NCBI RefSeq assembly: GCF_901472495.1
Contig: NZ_LR590469.1
Coordinates: 2,418,001 to 2,482,000, forward strand
DNA length: 64,000 nt
Reading direction: 5' to 3'
DNA from: Yersinia enterocolitica subsp. enterocolitica
Lineage (GTDB): Bacteria > Pseudomonadota > Gammaproteobacteria > Enterobacterales > Enterobacteriaceae
A program made the translations under genes and the position numbers. Each line of letters opens with the position of its first letter. Within the stretch, counting starts at the first letter, position 1. Below are positions 52,121-61,241 of this stretch, in pieces. The notes beneath the pieces are model-generated. The model made no database searches. It saw nothing but the letters and a program-made list of their open reading frames with translations, and was not told the origin of the DNA.

Positions 52121-52285
52121 CAGACTGCTGACAAACCTCGATAACTCGATCTTGCAAGGTGAAGGCAGGTAGAAGAGTAAAGCGTCCGCGCCAGGGACGG
52201 CGCGGCTCGAGCCCCCAGGGAAGGGTTTACGGCGTCTTTACGATCTGCCTGTTTTCACCGTTACGGGCACTTTGTCATTAACCTC
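52121..52285 (-). repeat. YPAL-type miniature element, copy 4
   Basis: 165 bp with ends CAGACTGCTGACAAACCTCG and TTTGTCATTAACCTC. It is flanked by 22-bp direct repeats (52099-52120, 52286-52307) of the terminator AGGGCAAAC-CTGA-GTTTGCCCT. It is nearly identical to copy 3 over its whole length. It lies in the 327-bp speA/Rieske spacer, inside the speA terminator. Confidence 0.92.
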
Positions 52286-52307
52286 AGGGCAAACCTGAGT
52301 TTGCCCT
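52286..52307 (-). terminator. speA terminator hairpin, duplicated
   Basis: AGGGCAAAC-CTGA-GTTTGCCCT is a perfect 9-bp stem. The speA-proximal copy lies 29 bp past the stop; the second copy is at 52099-52120, preceded by AAAAA (T-tract on the minus strand). Confidence 0.75.
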
Positions 52308-52335
52308 TAAAGTGATGTTAATCAGCAGCTAATGC

Positions 52336-54315
52336 TTATTCATCTTCAAGATAAGTATAACCATACAGACCGGCTTCAAACTCTTCCATAAACTGAGCTT
52401 GTAACTCAGTGTCCAGATCCGTTTCTTTCACTTGATCGGAGAACTGTTTTAGCAACTTCTCAGGGTTCAACTGAACGTATTCCAGCATATCTGCGACGGT
52501 ATCACCTTCGTCGGTCTGTTCAAACTCAACCGTACCATCCGGGAAGACAAACACATCGACTGCCGCGGTATCGCCGAACAAGTTGTGCATATTGCCCAGG
52601 ATTTCCTGATAGGCTCCGACCATAAAGAAGCCCAGCAGCGGTGGGTTTTCTGCATCATACGGTGGCATTGGCATGGTGGTTGCCACACCATCGCCATCGA
52701 TATAATGATCGATAGTCCCGTCGGAATCACAGGTGATATCCAATAACACCGCACGGCGCTCTGGCGGCTTATCTAACCCCTCCAATGGCAACACTGGGAA
52801 GAGTTGATCGATACCCCACGCATCCGGCATTGACTGGAACAACGAGAAATTGACATACAGCTTGTCAGCCATACGTTCTTGCAGCTCATCAATGATTGGT
52901 CGGTGTGCACGGTTGCTCGGATCCAACTGCTTTTGGATCTCGTTGCAAATACTCAAATACAGTTCTTCAGCCCATGCCCGTTGCGTCAGTTCCAACATGC
53001 CATGAGCATACTGGGTATGAACATCGTGCAAGTCCATCTGGCTATCGTGCAGCCATTCGCGCAGAGAGCGACGATTTTCTGGCTCTTGCATTTCCAACCA
53101 GGTGTCCCACAAGCTTTCCAGTGCGCGTGGCGCATCGGCTGCTGGCGGTTGTGGCTCATTAAACTCATTACGTTCCACGCCGATAACATTGGAAACCAGC
53201 ACGGTATGATGTGCGGTGACTGCACGGCCCGACTCAGTAATCACGGTTGGGTGCGGCAAACCATGTTCATTACAAGCATCACCAATCCCCCAGATAACGT
53301 TATTGGCATATTCATTCAAGCCATAGTTAACTGAGCAATCCGATTGGGAACGGGTCCCTTCGTAATCCACACCTAAACCGCCGCCGACATCGAAACACTG
53401 GATATTGACGCCCAGTTTGTGGAGTTCCACATAGAAACGGGCAGATTCACGTACGCCAGTGGAGATATCACGGATGTTGGACAGTTGAGAGCCTAAATGG
53501 AAATGCAGCAGTTGCAGGCTTTCCAGACTATTGGCGTCACGTAGCATATCAACCAATTGCAGCACCTGAGTCGCGGACAAACCGAATTTGGATTTCTCAC
53601 CGCCGCTTGCCTGCCATTTACCGGAGCCTTGTGAAGCCAGACGCGCGCGGACACCCAAGCGCGGGACGACGTTCAGGCGCTCGGCCTCTTCCAGTACCAT
53701 TTTGATTTCTGACATTTTTTCAATGACCAGATAAACCTTATGGCCCAGTTTTTCACCGATCAATGCCAGGCGGATATATTCACGGTCTTTATAGCCATTA
53801 CAAACGATGACCGAGCGAGTCATACCGGCATGTGCCAAAACCGCCATCATTTCGGCTTTAGAACCGGCTTCCAGCCCTAATGGCTCACCGGAATTAACCA
53901 GTGACTCAATAACCCGGCGATGCTGATTGACTTTAATTGGGTAAACCAGGAAGTAATCGCCTTCATAGCCAAATGACTCACGTGCACGTTTAAATGCGCC
54001 ATTAATTGAGCGCAGGCGATGCTGTAAAATTTGCGGGAAACAGAATAACGCAGGCAGGCGTTGCCCCTGCTCAAGCTGCATCTTTTTGACCAATTCAGCT
54101 AGATCGACACGTGCCTCACGAACATCCGGATCAGGACAAACACTGATATGACCGAGTTCATTGACGTCATAATAGTTACCCCCCCAGTAGGCGACGTTAT
54201 ACGTGCTCAGCATCTTGCTGGCATTACGATCATTCATGGCAACCTCCTGCATGGAGCGTAAAGAAACATGTGCGCCCGCAGCTGACGGACGGCCAATCAA
54301 GTTATCATCAGACAT
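52336..54315 (-). CDS. speA: Biosynthetic arginine decarboxylase
   Basis: A PLP enzyme converting arginine to agmatine, the entry to arginine-derived putrescine. It has 659 residues (E. coli 658). The PLP lysine is in FLVYPIKVNQHRRVIE, with phosphate-loop CFDVGGGLGVDYEGTRS and late ITCDSDGTIDHYIDG carrying the active-site Cys. The N-terminal section resembles the E. coli leader, which may be processed in the envelope. No speB follows; aguB and aguA at 62-64 kb can finish the pathway. Confidence 0.97.
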   Translation of the reverse strand: MSDDNLIGRPSAAGAHVSLRSMQEVAMNDRNASKMLSTYNVAYWGGNYYDVNELGHISVCPDPDVREARVDLAELVKKMQLEQGQRLPALFCFPQILQHRLRSINGAFKRARESFGYEGDYFLVYPIKVNQHRRVIESLVNSGEPLGLEAGSKAEMMAVLAHAGMTRSVIVCNGYKDREYIRLALIGEKLGHKVYLVIEKMSEIKMVLEEAERLNVVPRLGVRARLASQGSGKWQASGGEKSKFGLSATQVLQLVDMLRDANSLESLQLLHFHLGSQLSNIRDISTGVRESARFYVELHKLGVNIQCFDVGGGLGVDYEGTRSQSDCSVNYGLNEYANNVIWGIGDACNEHGLPHPTVITESGRAVTAHHTVLVSNVIGVERNEFNEPQPPAADAPRALESLWDTWLEMQEPENRRSLREWLHDSQMDLHDVHTQYAHGMLELTQRAWAEELYLSICNEIQKQLDPSNRAHRPIIDELQERMADKLYVNFSLFQSMPDAWGIDQLFPVLPLEGLDKPPERRAVLLDITCDSDGTIDHYIDGDGVATTMPMPPYDAENPPLLGFFMVGAYQEILGNMHNLFGDTAAVDVFVFPDGTVEFEQTDEGDTVADMLEYVQLNPEKLLKQFSDQVKETDLDTELQAQFMEEFEAGLYGYTYLEDE

Positions 54316-54584
54316 AATTCGCCTCTATTGCGATACTGACGATAAAGTCAGCCACTATCGCAGCTACAACCAACAAGGACAACCCGCGTGAATGCCAAAT
54401 TGGCAGAATATTACGCTGGAAAGCGCGATCCACGAACGGTTTATCTCAGCTATTCATTACCCAAAACAGGGTAAAACACGTTTAAATGAAAAATACGTTT
54501 GACTGTAAATACGTATTGAGATTTTGTGAATCGGATTAGCCGCAAAGTCCTCAAGCTAGCCAGACTCAGTGCTGTAGGCGGTAA

Positions 54585-54728
54585 TTAACCGGCCCGCGAA
54601 TCCTGCGTCGCACCCATGTGGGTGTAACATCGCCTTGATGGTGTATAAGAAAGGGAGGTTGCAAAAGGGGATTGAACGTCAGAACGACGCAGCTGTTGAT
54701 GTGCAGCAACCAGTAGACAACGGATCAT
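54585..54728 (-). CDS. Candidate small ORF upstream of speA
   Basis: A 47-codon ORF beginning MIRCLLVAAHQQLRRSDVQS. Its ATG is preceded by a near-perfect Shine-Dalgarno GGAGGTGG with 8-base spacing, unusually strong for chance. It lies on the speA strand, 270 bp before speA, within a 1-kb spacer. The product is basic and not recognised. It may be a regulatory leader peptide or a small protein. A longer frame from 54791 has no such ribosome binding site. Confidence 0.4.
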   Translation of the reverse strand: MIRCLLVAAHQQLRRSDVQSPFATSLSYTPSRRCYTHMGATQDSRAG

Positions 54729-55094
54729 TAATCCAACCACCTCCACGCATGCCGTTCGTGATGAACGGACAAGACTCAATATAATAGACATAGGTAACAG
54801 TACGATGACGCTGCCATTTTAGTGATCATCGTGATGATGCGCTCATAAGATTGAGTGCCATCACTAAGTGCGAAACACTAAAAATCTCACAATGCGCTAA
54901 TGTCATCTTCTGCCATCTTCATCATTGCGTATCAAATAAGCTGCGCGCGCAGTTTATACCTATAACGCGAGTAAAATGCAAAATGAAAATGGCCTGCAAG
55001 TGTATCAAGCGGTAAATAAATCAACTGACAACCAAAGTAAGAAATATCTTGATGCAAAAAGGGCTGGCATTAATGGCAAAAGCTGACCTAAAAT

Positions 55095-55139
55095 AGACGT
55101 CCAGATGTTAATACATCCATTCATTTTAATTGCTAGAAT
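55095..55139 (+). promoter_or_regulatory. metK promoter with MetJ boxes
   Basis: Adjacent 8-bp units AGACGTCC-AGATGTTA-ATACATCC-ATTCATTT match the MET box consensus AGACGTCT with decreasing fit (first unit 7 of 8). An extended -10-like TGCTAGAAT ends at 55139. MetJ with S-adenosylmethionine should repress metK here. The leader is then about 180 nt. Confidence 0.75.
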
Positions 55140-55317
55140 GTCTGTGTCGTTATAATAATTATGACGGACTTCTAAAAGGATAGACTGCTAAAGGCTTTGC
55201 CTAAAGGGGCGTTGTAAAGCGCAATGCAACAAAAAGCCCATTCAAACAACGGCTTTGGTTGCTTGACTTCAATGCTATGCAGTGACATTTCACTTGTATT
55301 CAAGGTAAAGAAAACAA

Positions 55318-56472
55318 ATGGCTAAACACCTATTTACGTCGGAATCGGTTTCCGAAGGACATCCTGACAAAGTTGCCGATCAGATTTCCGATGCCGTACT
55401 TGACGCAATTCTTGAACAAGATCCAAAAGCACGAGTTGCCTGCGAGACTTATGTCAAAACGGGTATGGTATTGGTTGGTGGTGAAGTCACCACTAACGCG
55501 TGGGTAGATATCGAAGAGATCACCCGTCGTACTGTGCGCGAAATCGGCTATGTTAATTCTGAGATGGGTTTTGACGCTAACTCTTGTGCCGTTTTGAGCG
55601 CAATTGGTAAACAGTCTCCTGATATCAACCAAGGTGTTGACCGTGCCGATCCACTGGAGCAAGGCGCAGGTGACCAAGGTTTAATGTTCGGTTACGCCAC
55701 CAACGAAACCAGCGTTTTGATGCCAGCGCCCATTACTTATGCTCACCGTTTGGTCGAACGCCAGGCTGAGGTACGTAAAAATGGCACTTTGCCGTGGCTA
55801 CGCCCAGATGCAAAAAGCCAGATTACCTTCCAATATGATGACGGCAAAATTGTTGGCATTGATGCGGTAGTTCTGTCAACTCAGCATTCAGATGATATTA
55901 GCCTGACAGATTTACAAGAAGCGGTGATGGAAGAAATCATCAAGCCGGTTCTGCCAGCCGAGTGGCTCACCAAAGAGACCAAATATCACATCAACCCAAC
56001 TGGCCGTTTTGTTATCGGTGGCCCAATGGGGGACTGTGGTCTAACTGGCCGTAAAATTATCGTTGATACCTACGGCGGCATGGCACGTCATGGTGGCGGC
56101 GCATTCTCTGGTAAAGATCCATCCAAAGTGGACCGTTCTGCTGCCTATGCTGCTCGCTATGTGGCAAAAAATATCGTTGCAGCGGGTCTGGCTGATCGTT
56201 GCGAAATTCAGGTTTCTTACGCTATCGGTGTTGCAGAGCCAACTTCCATCATGGTGGAAACATTTGGCACCGGCAAGATAGCGGAAGATAGATTGGTCGC
56301 TCTGGTGCGTGAGTTCTTCGAACTACGCCCTTATGGCCTGATTCAGATGCTGGATCTGTTGCATCCTATCTATCGCAAAACCGCCGCTTATGGTCACTTT
56401 GGTCGTGAAGAATTCCCTTGGGAAAAAACCGACAAAGCTGCCTTATTGCGTGATGCTGCTGGCCTGAAATAA
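55318..56472 (+). CDS. metK: S-adenosylmethionine synthetase
   Basis: Makes S-adenosylmethionine from methionine and ATP. It has 384 residues, the E. coli length. Signatures are GHPDKVADQISDAVLD, GAGDQGLMFGYATNE and GGGAFSGKDPSKVDRSAAY (P-loop-like). The ribosome binding region is AAGGTAAAG. Its product is the MetJ corepressor, so the upstream boxes form a feedback loop. It ends in a strong terminator. Confidence 0.98.
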   Translation: MAKHLFTSESVSEGHPDKVADQISDAVLDAILEQDPKARVACETYVKTGMVLVGGEVTTNAWVDIEEITRRTVREIGYVNSEMGFDANSCAVLSAIGKQSPDINQGVDRADPLEQGAGDQGLMFGYATNETSVLMPAPITYAHRLVERQAEVRKNGTLPWLRPDAKSQITFQYDDGKIVGIDAVVLSTQHSDDISLTDLQEAVMEEIIKPVLPAEWLTKETKYHINPTGRFVIGGPMGDCGLTGRKIIVDTYGGMARHGGGAFSGKDPSKVDRSAAYAARYVAKNIVAAGLADRCEIQVSYAIGVAEPTSIMVETFGTGKIAEDRLVALVREFFELRPYGLIQMLDLLHPIYRKTAAYGHFGREEFPWEKTDKAALLRDAAGLK

Positions 56473-56498
56473 CTTTCAGACGGTAAGAACTCAAGAAC

Positions 56499-56526
56499 AA
56501 AAACCCCCGCCAGCCGGGGTTTTTTT
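56499..56526 (+). terminator. Terminator after metK
   Basis: AAAACCCC-CGCCAGC-CGGGGTTTTTTT is a GC-rich stem with a seven-T tail. Confidence 0.9.
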
Positions 56527-56537
56527 ATGCTTGATTT

Positions 56538-56957
56538 TTATGACTGCCGATAACGCTCAATCAAGCTTAATATTGCCATTCCTGCCACCATCGCGGCGGC
56601 AAAGATAATACCTTTGTACATCCCCGCGCCCAGTAGTACCAATGCCGGCCCTGGGCATATCCCCGCCAGCCCCCAGCCAATACCAAATAACATACTGCCA
56701 CCTATTAAACGGCGATCAATGCGGGTGGATGTTGGTAATTGGAGCGGATATCCAAATAAACTGGTTTGGCGCTTTTTAGCCCAACCAAAACCGAGAGTCG
56801 CGACCATCACTGCTGCGGCCATCACCAGCGCCAGTGATGGGTCCCACAAGCCACCAATATCCAAAAAACTAAGTACTTTCGCGGGATTCGCCATACCTGC
56901 GACTATCAACCCCAGACCAAAAACCAGCCCGGCAAGCAATGAGAAAAGTAAATTCAT
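56538..56957 (-). CDS. pmpB: YeeE/YedE family transporter subunit (PmpB-like)
   Basis: A 139-residue membrane protein with about four helices (FSLLAGLVFGLGLIVAGMANP; MAAAVMVATLGFGWA; GIGWGLAGICPGPALVLLG). It is the second half of a split YeeE/YedE-type permease. The conserved Cys in GICPGPA fits sulfur-compound transport (thiosulfate or related species). The ATG at 56957 (AGGGAATATGAATTTAC context) is preferred to the upstream one at 57011, which would overlap pmpA. Substrate is inferred from the family. Confidence 0.85.
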   Translation of the reverse strand: MNLLFSLLAGLVFGLGLIVAGMANPAKVLSFLDIGGLWDPSLALVMAAAVMVATLGFGWAKKRQTSLFGYPLQLPTSTRIDRRLIGGSMLFGIGWGLAGICPGPALVLLGAGMYKGIIFAAAMVAGMAILSLIERYRQS

Positions 56958-56973
56958 ATTCCCTTCCTGACGT

Positions 56974-57405
56974 CTAAGCGAATAGATGGCGAACAAGCCA
57001 CACTGTTGCAAAACCGGTAAACATAAAGCTCAGTGTCGCCAGCAATGAACGCGGTGAGAAACGCGCTAAGCCACAGACACCATGTCCACTGGTGCAACCT
57101 GCCCCATAACGAGTTCCGATCCCGACCAATAATCCGGCCACGATCAGAACCGGCAAATCAGCATCAATCTGGATCACCGGCAGATCCGTAAAAATTGAAT
57201 AAATGATAGGGGCCATAATCAAACCGAGGAGGAAAGCAACGCGCCAGGAAATATTCCCCGCCTTTGGTGGCAATAATCCGCCTAAAATGCCGCTAATACC
57301 GGCAATACGGCCATTACAAAGCCATAAAATTATCACGGCAATACCCAATAGCACGCCACCAGTCAGTGCACTGAAGGGAGTGAAATTAGCCCAATCGATA
57401 GTCAT
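56974..57405 (-). CDS. pmpA: YeeE/YedE family transporter subunit (PmpA-like)
   Basis: A 143-residue membrane protein, first half of the split YeeE/YedE permease. It has four helices and the family signature GIGTRYGAGCTSGHGVCGLARFS, whose cysteines are thought to handle sulfur species. The start at 57405 gives MTIDWANFTPF and a 4-base overlap (ATGA) with the regulator gene, indicating coupling. It is followed 16 bp later by pmpB. Confidence 0.85.
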   Translation of the reverse strand: MTIDWANFTPFSALTGGVLLGIAVIILWLCNGRIAGISGILGGLLPPKAGNISWRVAFLLGLIMAPIIYSIFTDLPVIQIDADLPVLIVAGLLVGIGTRYGAGCTSGHGVCGLARFSPRSLLATLSFMFTGFATVWLVRHLFA

Positions 57406-57737
57406 GCGCCCTCCTTCTCTTGTGGGCAATAAAGCTGATACAGCACTTCAAGCAGTGCCAATACTTTACTATCAGCGATCGAATAAAATATGCGTTTCCC
57501 TTCTCGGCGGGTATTCACCAGCCCATCACTACGCAGTACAGCAAGTTGTTGCGAGAGTGTCGGTTGGTGAATACCCAGAGCCTCTTCCAGTTCACCGACC
57601 GCCTTTTCTCCCTGACTCAGTTGGCACAGCAACAACAACCGATCTTCATTTGCTAATATTTTCAGCACATCACAAGCCTGCCCTGCCGCATATCTCATCA
57701 GATCCATGCTGATGGTTTTATCGTTATTCATATGCAT
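57402..57737 (-). CDS. ArsR-family regulator, persulfide-sensing type (BigR/SqrR/YgaV-like)
   Basis: A 111-residue winged-helix repressor. Helix-turn-helix: EEALGIHQPTLSQQLAVLRSDGLV. It lacks the arsenic motif ELCVCDLC. It has one cysteine in LLLLCQLSQGEKAVGEL and another near the C-terminus (YQLYCPQ). Such a pair forms a di- or tetrasulfide in BigR and SqrR. It is first in an operon with the YeeE-like genes, which fits control by reactive sulfur. The upstream 65 bp is very AT-rich, as BigR operators are. Confidence 0.82.
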   Translation of the reverse strand: MHMNNDKTISMDLMRYAAGQACDVLKILANEDRLLLLCQLSQGEKAVGELEEALGIHQPTLSQQLAVLRSDGLVNTRREGKRIFYSIADSKVLALLEVLYQLYCPQEKEGA

Positions 57738-57857
57738 CTCTAATGTTTATATTTCATTATGTATTTTTATATTATATATATTTGCATAATGATCAATTGA
57801 AAATTGTCCGGCCTACTGGCTTGCATCTGGCTATCTGCCGTTTTATTCTTCCGCGAT

Positions 57858-58370
57858 ATGAGTTCATTAAGAATCCCCATCGCGCTACAGCAAGCAGTTA
57901 TGCGCTGTTTGCGCCATAAATTGCAGCTGGCGAACCAGCACCTTGGCACCGACTATCCGGAGCCAAAAATCAACTATCATCAACGTGGTACCAGCGCGGG
58001 CAGCGCCTATCTGCAATCCTTCGAAATACGTCTCAATCCAGTATTATTACTGGAAAATCAACAACCTTTTATTGATGAGGTTGTGCCTCACGAATTGGCC
58101 CATTTACTGGTTTATCGCCAATTTGGTCGCGTTCCTCCGCATGGTAAAGAGTGGCGTTGGATGATGGAGCATGTCTTGCAAGTCCCAGCCAGCCGTACGC
58201 ATCAGTTTGCAGTCACCTCTGTGCGCAGTAAGACTTTTAATTATCAATGCAAATGCCAGCAACACGCCTTAACTATTCGCCGCCACAATAAAGTTCAGCG
58301 CGGTGAGAGCGAATACCGCTGTCGCGAATGCGGTGAAAAACTGCAATTTGTCGCGAAAAAAACCTGTTAG
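57858..58370 (+). CDS. sprT: SprT family zinc metallopeptidase-like protein
   Basis: A 170-residue protein homologous to E. coli SprT (165). The gluzincin motif HELAHLLVYRQFG is followed by the family block PHGKEWRWMMEHVL. A C-terminal zinc ribbon with CKC and CRECGE completes the SprT-like fold. SprT-type proteins in other organisms cleave DNA-protein crosslinks; the bacterial role is not established. The ATG at 57858 matches the family start; the longer frame from 57804 does not. Confidence 0.92.
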   Translation: MSSLRIPIALQQAVMRCLRHKLQLANQHLGTDYPEPKINYHQRGTSAGSAYLQSFEIRLNPVLLLENQQPFIDEVVPHELAHLLVYRQFGRVPPHGKEWRWMMEHVLQVPASRTHQFAVTSVRSKTFNYQCKCQQHALTIRRHNKVQRGESEYRCRECGEKLQFVAKKTC

Positions 58371-58466
58371 AAATTAACGTTAATTGTTATAAAACAGCAA
58401 GTTAATTTGCCATTCATAACTATTATCTATAACCTGCCTATTTTCATTATCAGGCTGTTTTGAGAT

Positions 58467-59174
58467 ATGTTACGCAAACTTGTATTCCTGCTGGTTTTGT
58501 CCTCGCCACTACTGCCACTCTCCGGTTACAGCCAAAGCATTAATAACTTTTCTCAGGCTAAAGCCGTTGCTGCGAAAATTAATCAGGATGCACCCGGCAG
58601 TTTTTATTGTGGTTGCAAAATTGACTGGCAAGGTAAAAAAGGGGTTCCGGATCTGAAAAGTTGCGGCTATCAACCTCGTAAAAATGCTCAACGTGCCGCG
58701 CGGATTGAATGGGAGCATGTCGTCCCAGCTTGGCAATTTGGCCACCAGCGTCAGTGCTGGCAGCAAGGCGGGCGGAAAAATTGCATCAAAGATCCGGTCT
58801 ATCGCCAAATAGAAACTGACCTGCATAATCTGCAACCCGCTATTGGCGAAGTGAATGGTGACCGCAATAACTTCATGTATTCCCAGTGGAATGGCGGCAA
58901 CGGTCAATATGGTCACTGCGAGATGAAAGTCGACTTCAAAAATAAGCTGGCTGACCCCCCTGCACGCTCACGTGGTGCAATTGCCCGTACCTACTTTTAT
59001 ATGCGCGACCAATATCAGCTGCGGCTTTCCAGCCAACAAAGCAAACTGTTCGAGATTTGGAATCGTCAATATCCGGTGACAAGCTGGGAATGTCTACGTG
59101 ATGAACGGGTGGCAAAAGCACAAGGGAATCATAACCCTTATGTACAACGCGCTTGCCAGCAGCAAAAAGGCTAA
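58467..59174 (+). CDS. endA: Endonuclease I (periplasmic)
   Basis: A 235-residue periplasmic DNA endonuclease cutting double-stranded DNA. A signal peptide (RKLVFLLVLSSPLLPLSGYS) precedes the mature domain. The His-Me finger motif is IEWEHVVPAWQFG, with the later metal Asn/His region DLHNLQPAIGEVNGDRNN. Cysteines are in pairs, expected to form disulfides. It follows the conserved order sprT-endA-rsmE-gshB. Confidence 0.95.
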   Translation: MLRKLVFLLVLSSPLLPLSGYSQSINNFSQAKAVAAKINQDAPGSFYCGCKIDWQGKKGVPDLKSCGYQPRKNAQRAARIEWEHVVPAWQFGHQRQCWQQGGRKNCIKDPVYRQIETDLHNLQPAIGEVNGDRNNFMYSQWNGGNGQYGHCEMKVDFKNKLADPPARSRGAIARTYFYMRDQYQLRLSSQQSKLFEIWNRQYPVTSWECLRDERVAKAQGNHNPYVQRACQQQKG

Positions 59175-59219
59175 TCTAGTATACTGGTCAAAGTTTTCGT
59201 TTCAGGGCTCAAACAACTC

Positions 59220-59951
59220 ATGCGCATACCTCGCATTTATCACCCGCAGCCTTTGCAGGCAAATTCCGAATTGGCGCTCAGTGATGAAGCAGCCAATCAT
59301 GTCGGCCGCGTGCTGCGAATGACTGAAGGCCAAAGTTTGCAATTATTTGATGGCAGTAATCAGGTTTTCGCAGCTGAAATTATCCGTGTGGATAAAAAAA
59401 ACCTGATTGTCCGGTTGGCCGAAGGGCAGTTGGAAGACCGTGAATCCCCGTTAAATCTACATTTAGGCCAGGTCATTTCCCGTGGGGAAAAGATGGAGTT
59501 TACGGTCCAGAAATCCATTGAGCTGGGTGTCGATGTGATTACTCCGCTGTTTTCCGAGCGCTGCGGCGTTAAGCTGGATGGCGAACGTCTGGCAAAGAAA
59601 ATTCAGCAGTGGCAGAAGATTGCTATTGCGGCTTGTGAGCAATGCGGGCGCAATAAGATCCCGGAGATCCGCGAAGCAATGCAGCTATCTGAATGGTGTG
59701 CAGCGCAAGATGATAGCCTTAAGTTGAATCTGCATCCGCGTGCCAGCAACAGCATTAACACCCTCCCCTCGTCACTCAACAAAGTACGTCTGTTGATTGG
59801 CCCGGAAGGCGGCCTTTCTGCTGATGAAATTGCCATGACCTCACGCCTTGGATTTACTGATATCCTGCTAGGGCCGCGAGTGCTGCGTACCGAAACTACC
59901 GCTCTTACCGCTATCACTGCTTTACAGGTGCGGTTTGGCGATCTGGGATAA
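59220..59951 (+). CDS. rsmE: 16S rRNA m3U1498 methyltransferase
   Basis: Methylates N3 of U1498 in 16S rRNA using S-adenosylmethionine. It has 243 residues: an N-terminal PUA-like domain and a C-terminal SPOUT (trefoil-knot) domain. Cofactor motifs are LLIGPEGGLSADEI and LLGPRVLRTETTALTAI. It precedes gshB by 25 bp, so the two probably share a transcript. Confidence 0.96.
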   Translation: MRIPRIYHPQPLQANSELALSDEAANHVGRVLRMTEGQSLQLFDGSNQVFAAEIIRVDKKNLIVRLAEGQLEDRESPLNLHLGQVISRGEKMEFTVQKSIELGVDVITPLFSERCGVKLDGERLAKKIQQWQKIAIAACEQCGRNKIPEIREAMQLSEWCAAQDDSLKLNLHPRASNSINTLPSSLNKVRLLIGPEGGLSADEIAMTSRLGFTDILLGPRVLRTETTALTAITALQVRFGDLG

Positions 59952-59976
59952 AATGAGTTCCCATTAGGAGAGAAGA

Positions 59977-60930
59977 ATGATCAAGCTCGGCATCGTAATG
60001 GACCCAATCTCGTCCATCAATATCAAGAAAGACTCCAGCTTCGCTATGCTGTTGGAAGCACAGCGCCGTGGTTGGGAACTGCATTATATGGAGATGGGTG
60101 ATCTTTACCTGCGTGGTGGTGATGGCCGTGCCCGTACCCGCCTGCTGAGTGTAAAACAGGATAAAAACGACTGGTTCAGTTTTGGTACAGAGCAAGACAT
60201 CCCACTGCATGATCTTGATGTCATTCTGATGCGTAAAGATCCGCCGTTTGATACTGAATTCATCTACGCCACCTATATTCTGGAACGTGCGGAAGATAAA
60301 GGCACGCTGGTGGTGAATAAACCACAGAGCCTACGCGACTGTAACGAGAAGTTATTTACTGCGTGGTTCCCTGAATTAACCCCAGATACACTGGTCAGCC
60401 GTAGCAAAGACCATATCCGCAAGTTCCATCAGGAACATGGCGATATCATCCTAAAACCTCTGGATGGTATGGGCGGCACCTCAATATTCCGCGTAAAACA
60501 GGATGATCCTAACCTGTCGGTTATTATTGAAACGCTGACCGAGTTGGGCAGCCGATTCTGCATGGCGCAAAACTTCCTGCCCGCGATTAAAGAAGGCGAT
60601 AAACGCGTGTTGGTGGTAGACGGCGAACCGGTGCCTTACTGCCTGGCACGTATTCCGGCGCAAGGTGAAACTCGCGGTAACTTGGCAGCCGGTGGCCGTG
60701 GCGAAGCCCGCCCACTGAGTGAAAGTGATTGGAAAATTGCCCGCGCTGTTGCACCGGTACTGAAGCAAAAAGGCTTAATTTTTGTCGGCCTGGATATCAT
60801 CGGCGATCGCCTGACTGAAATTAACGTTACTAGCCCGACCTGCATACGCGAAATTGAAGCCGCTTTCCCGGATGTGTCGATTACCGGCATGCTGATGGAT
60901 GCAATCGAAGTGCGGTTAGCAAACAAATAA
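59977..60930 (+). CDS. gshB: Glutathione synthetase
   Basis: Joins gamma-glutamylcysteine and glycine with ATP. It has 317 residues, an ATP-grasp enzyme. Visible motifs include LRDCNEKLFTAWFPELTP, the ATP loop KPLDGMGGTSIFRV and the C-terminal INVTSPTCIREIE with metal-binding Asn. A strong ribosome binding site (TAGGAGAG) is present. Glutathione also serves the ArsC reaction encoded at 4.7-5.1 kb. Confidence 0.97.
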   Translation: MIKLGIVMDPISSINIKKDSSFAMLLEAQRRGWELHYMEMGDLYLRGGDGRARTRLLSVKQDKNDWFSFGTEQDIPLHDLDVILMRKDPPFDTEFIYATYILERAEDKGTLVVNKPQSLRDCNEKLFTAWFPELTPDTLVSRSKDHIRKFHQEHGDIILKPLDGMGGTSIFRVKQDDPNLSVIIETLTELGSRFCMAQNFLPAIKEGDKRVLVVDGEPVPYCLARIPAQGETRGNLAAGGRGEARPLSESDWKIARAVAPVLKQKGLIFVGLDIIGDRLTEINVTSPTCIREIEAAFPDVSITGMLMDAIEVRLANK

Positions 60931-60974
60931 CCCAAAAATGACTTGAGCGCTACTTACCGCGGCCTCATAGAAGT

Positions 60975-60984
60975 AAGGCCCAGG

Positions 60985-60993
<9 letters not shown>
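60975..60993 (+). terminator. Hairpin after gshB
   Basis: AAGGCCCA-GGGA-TGGGCCT is an 8-bp stem 45 bp after gshB. It lacks a T-tract, so termination is uncertain. Confidence 0.4.
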
Positions 60994-61160
<167 letters not shown>

Positions 61161-61241
61161 GGGAGCCGTGACTTTATTCGCATTTATCCGCATACTAACA
61201 AGAGTTTATCCCTTAACTCAGCGAATCCTCTATATAACATA

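Larger units (their letters stand above)
54316..55317. other. 1-kb speA-metK divergent spacer
   Basis: Apart from the 47-codon ORF and the met boxes, no gene is seen. The speA side (54316-54580) contains AT-rich direct repeats (AAATACGTTTGACTGTAAATACG). The centre holds short palindromes such as TCATCGTGATGATG. The length suggests long leaders or an unrecognised small RNA. Confidence 0.5.
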
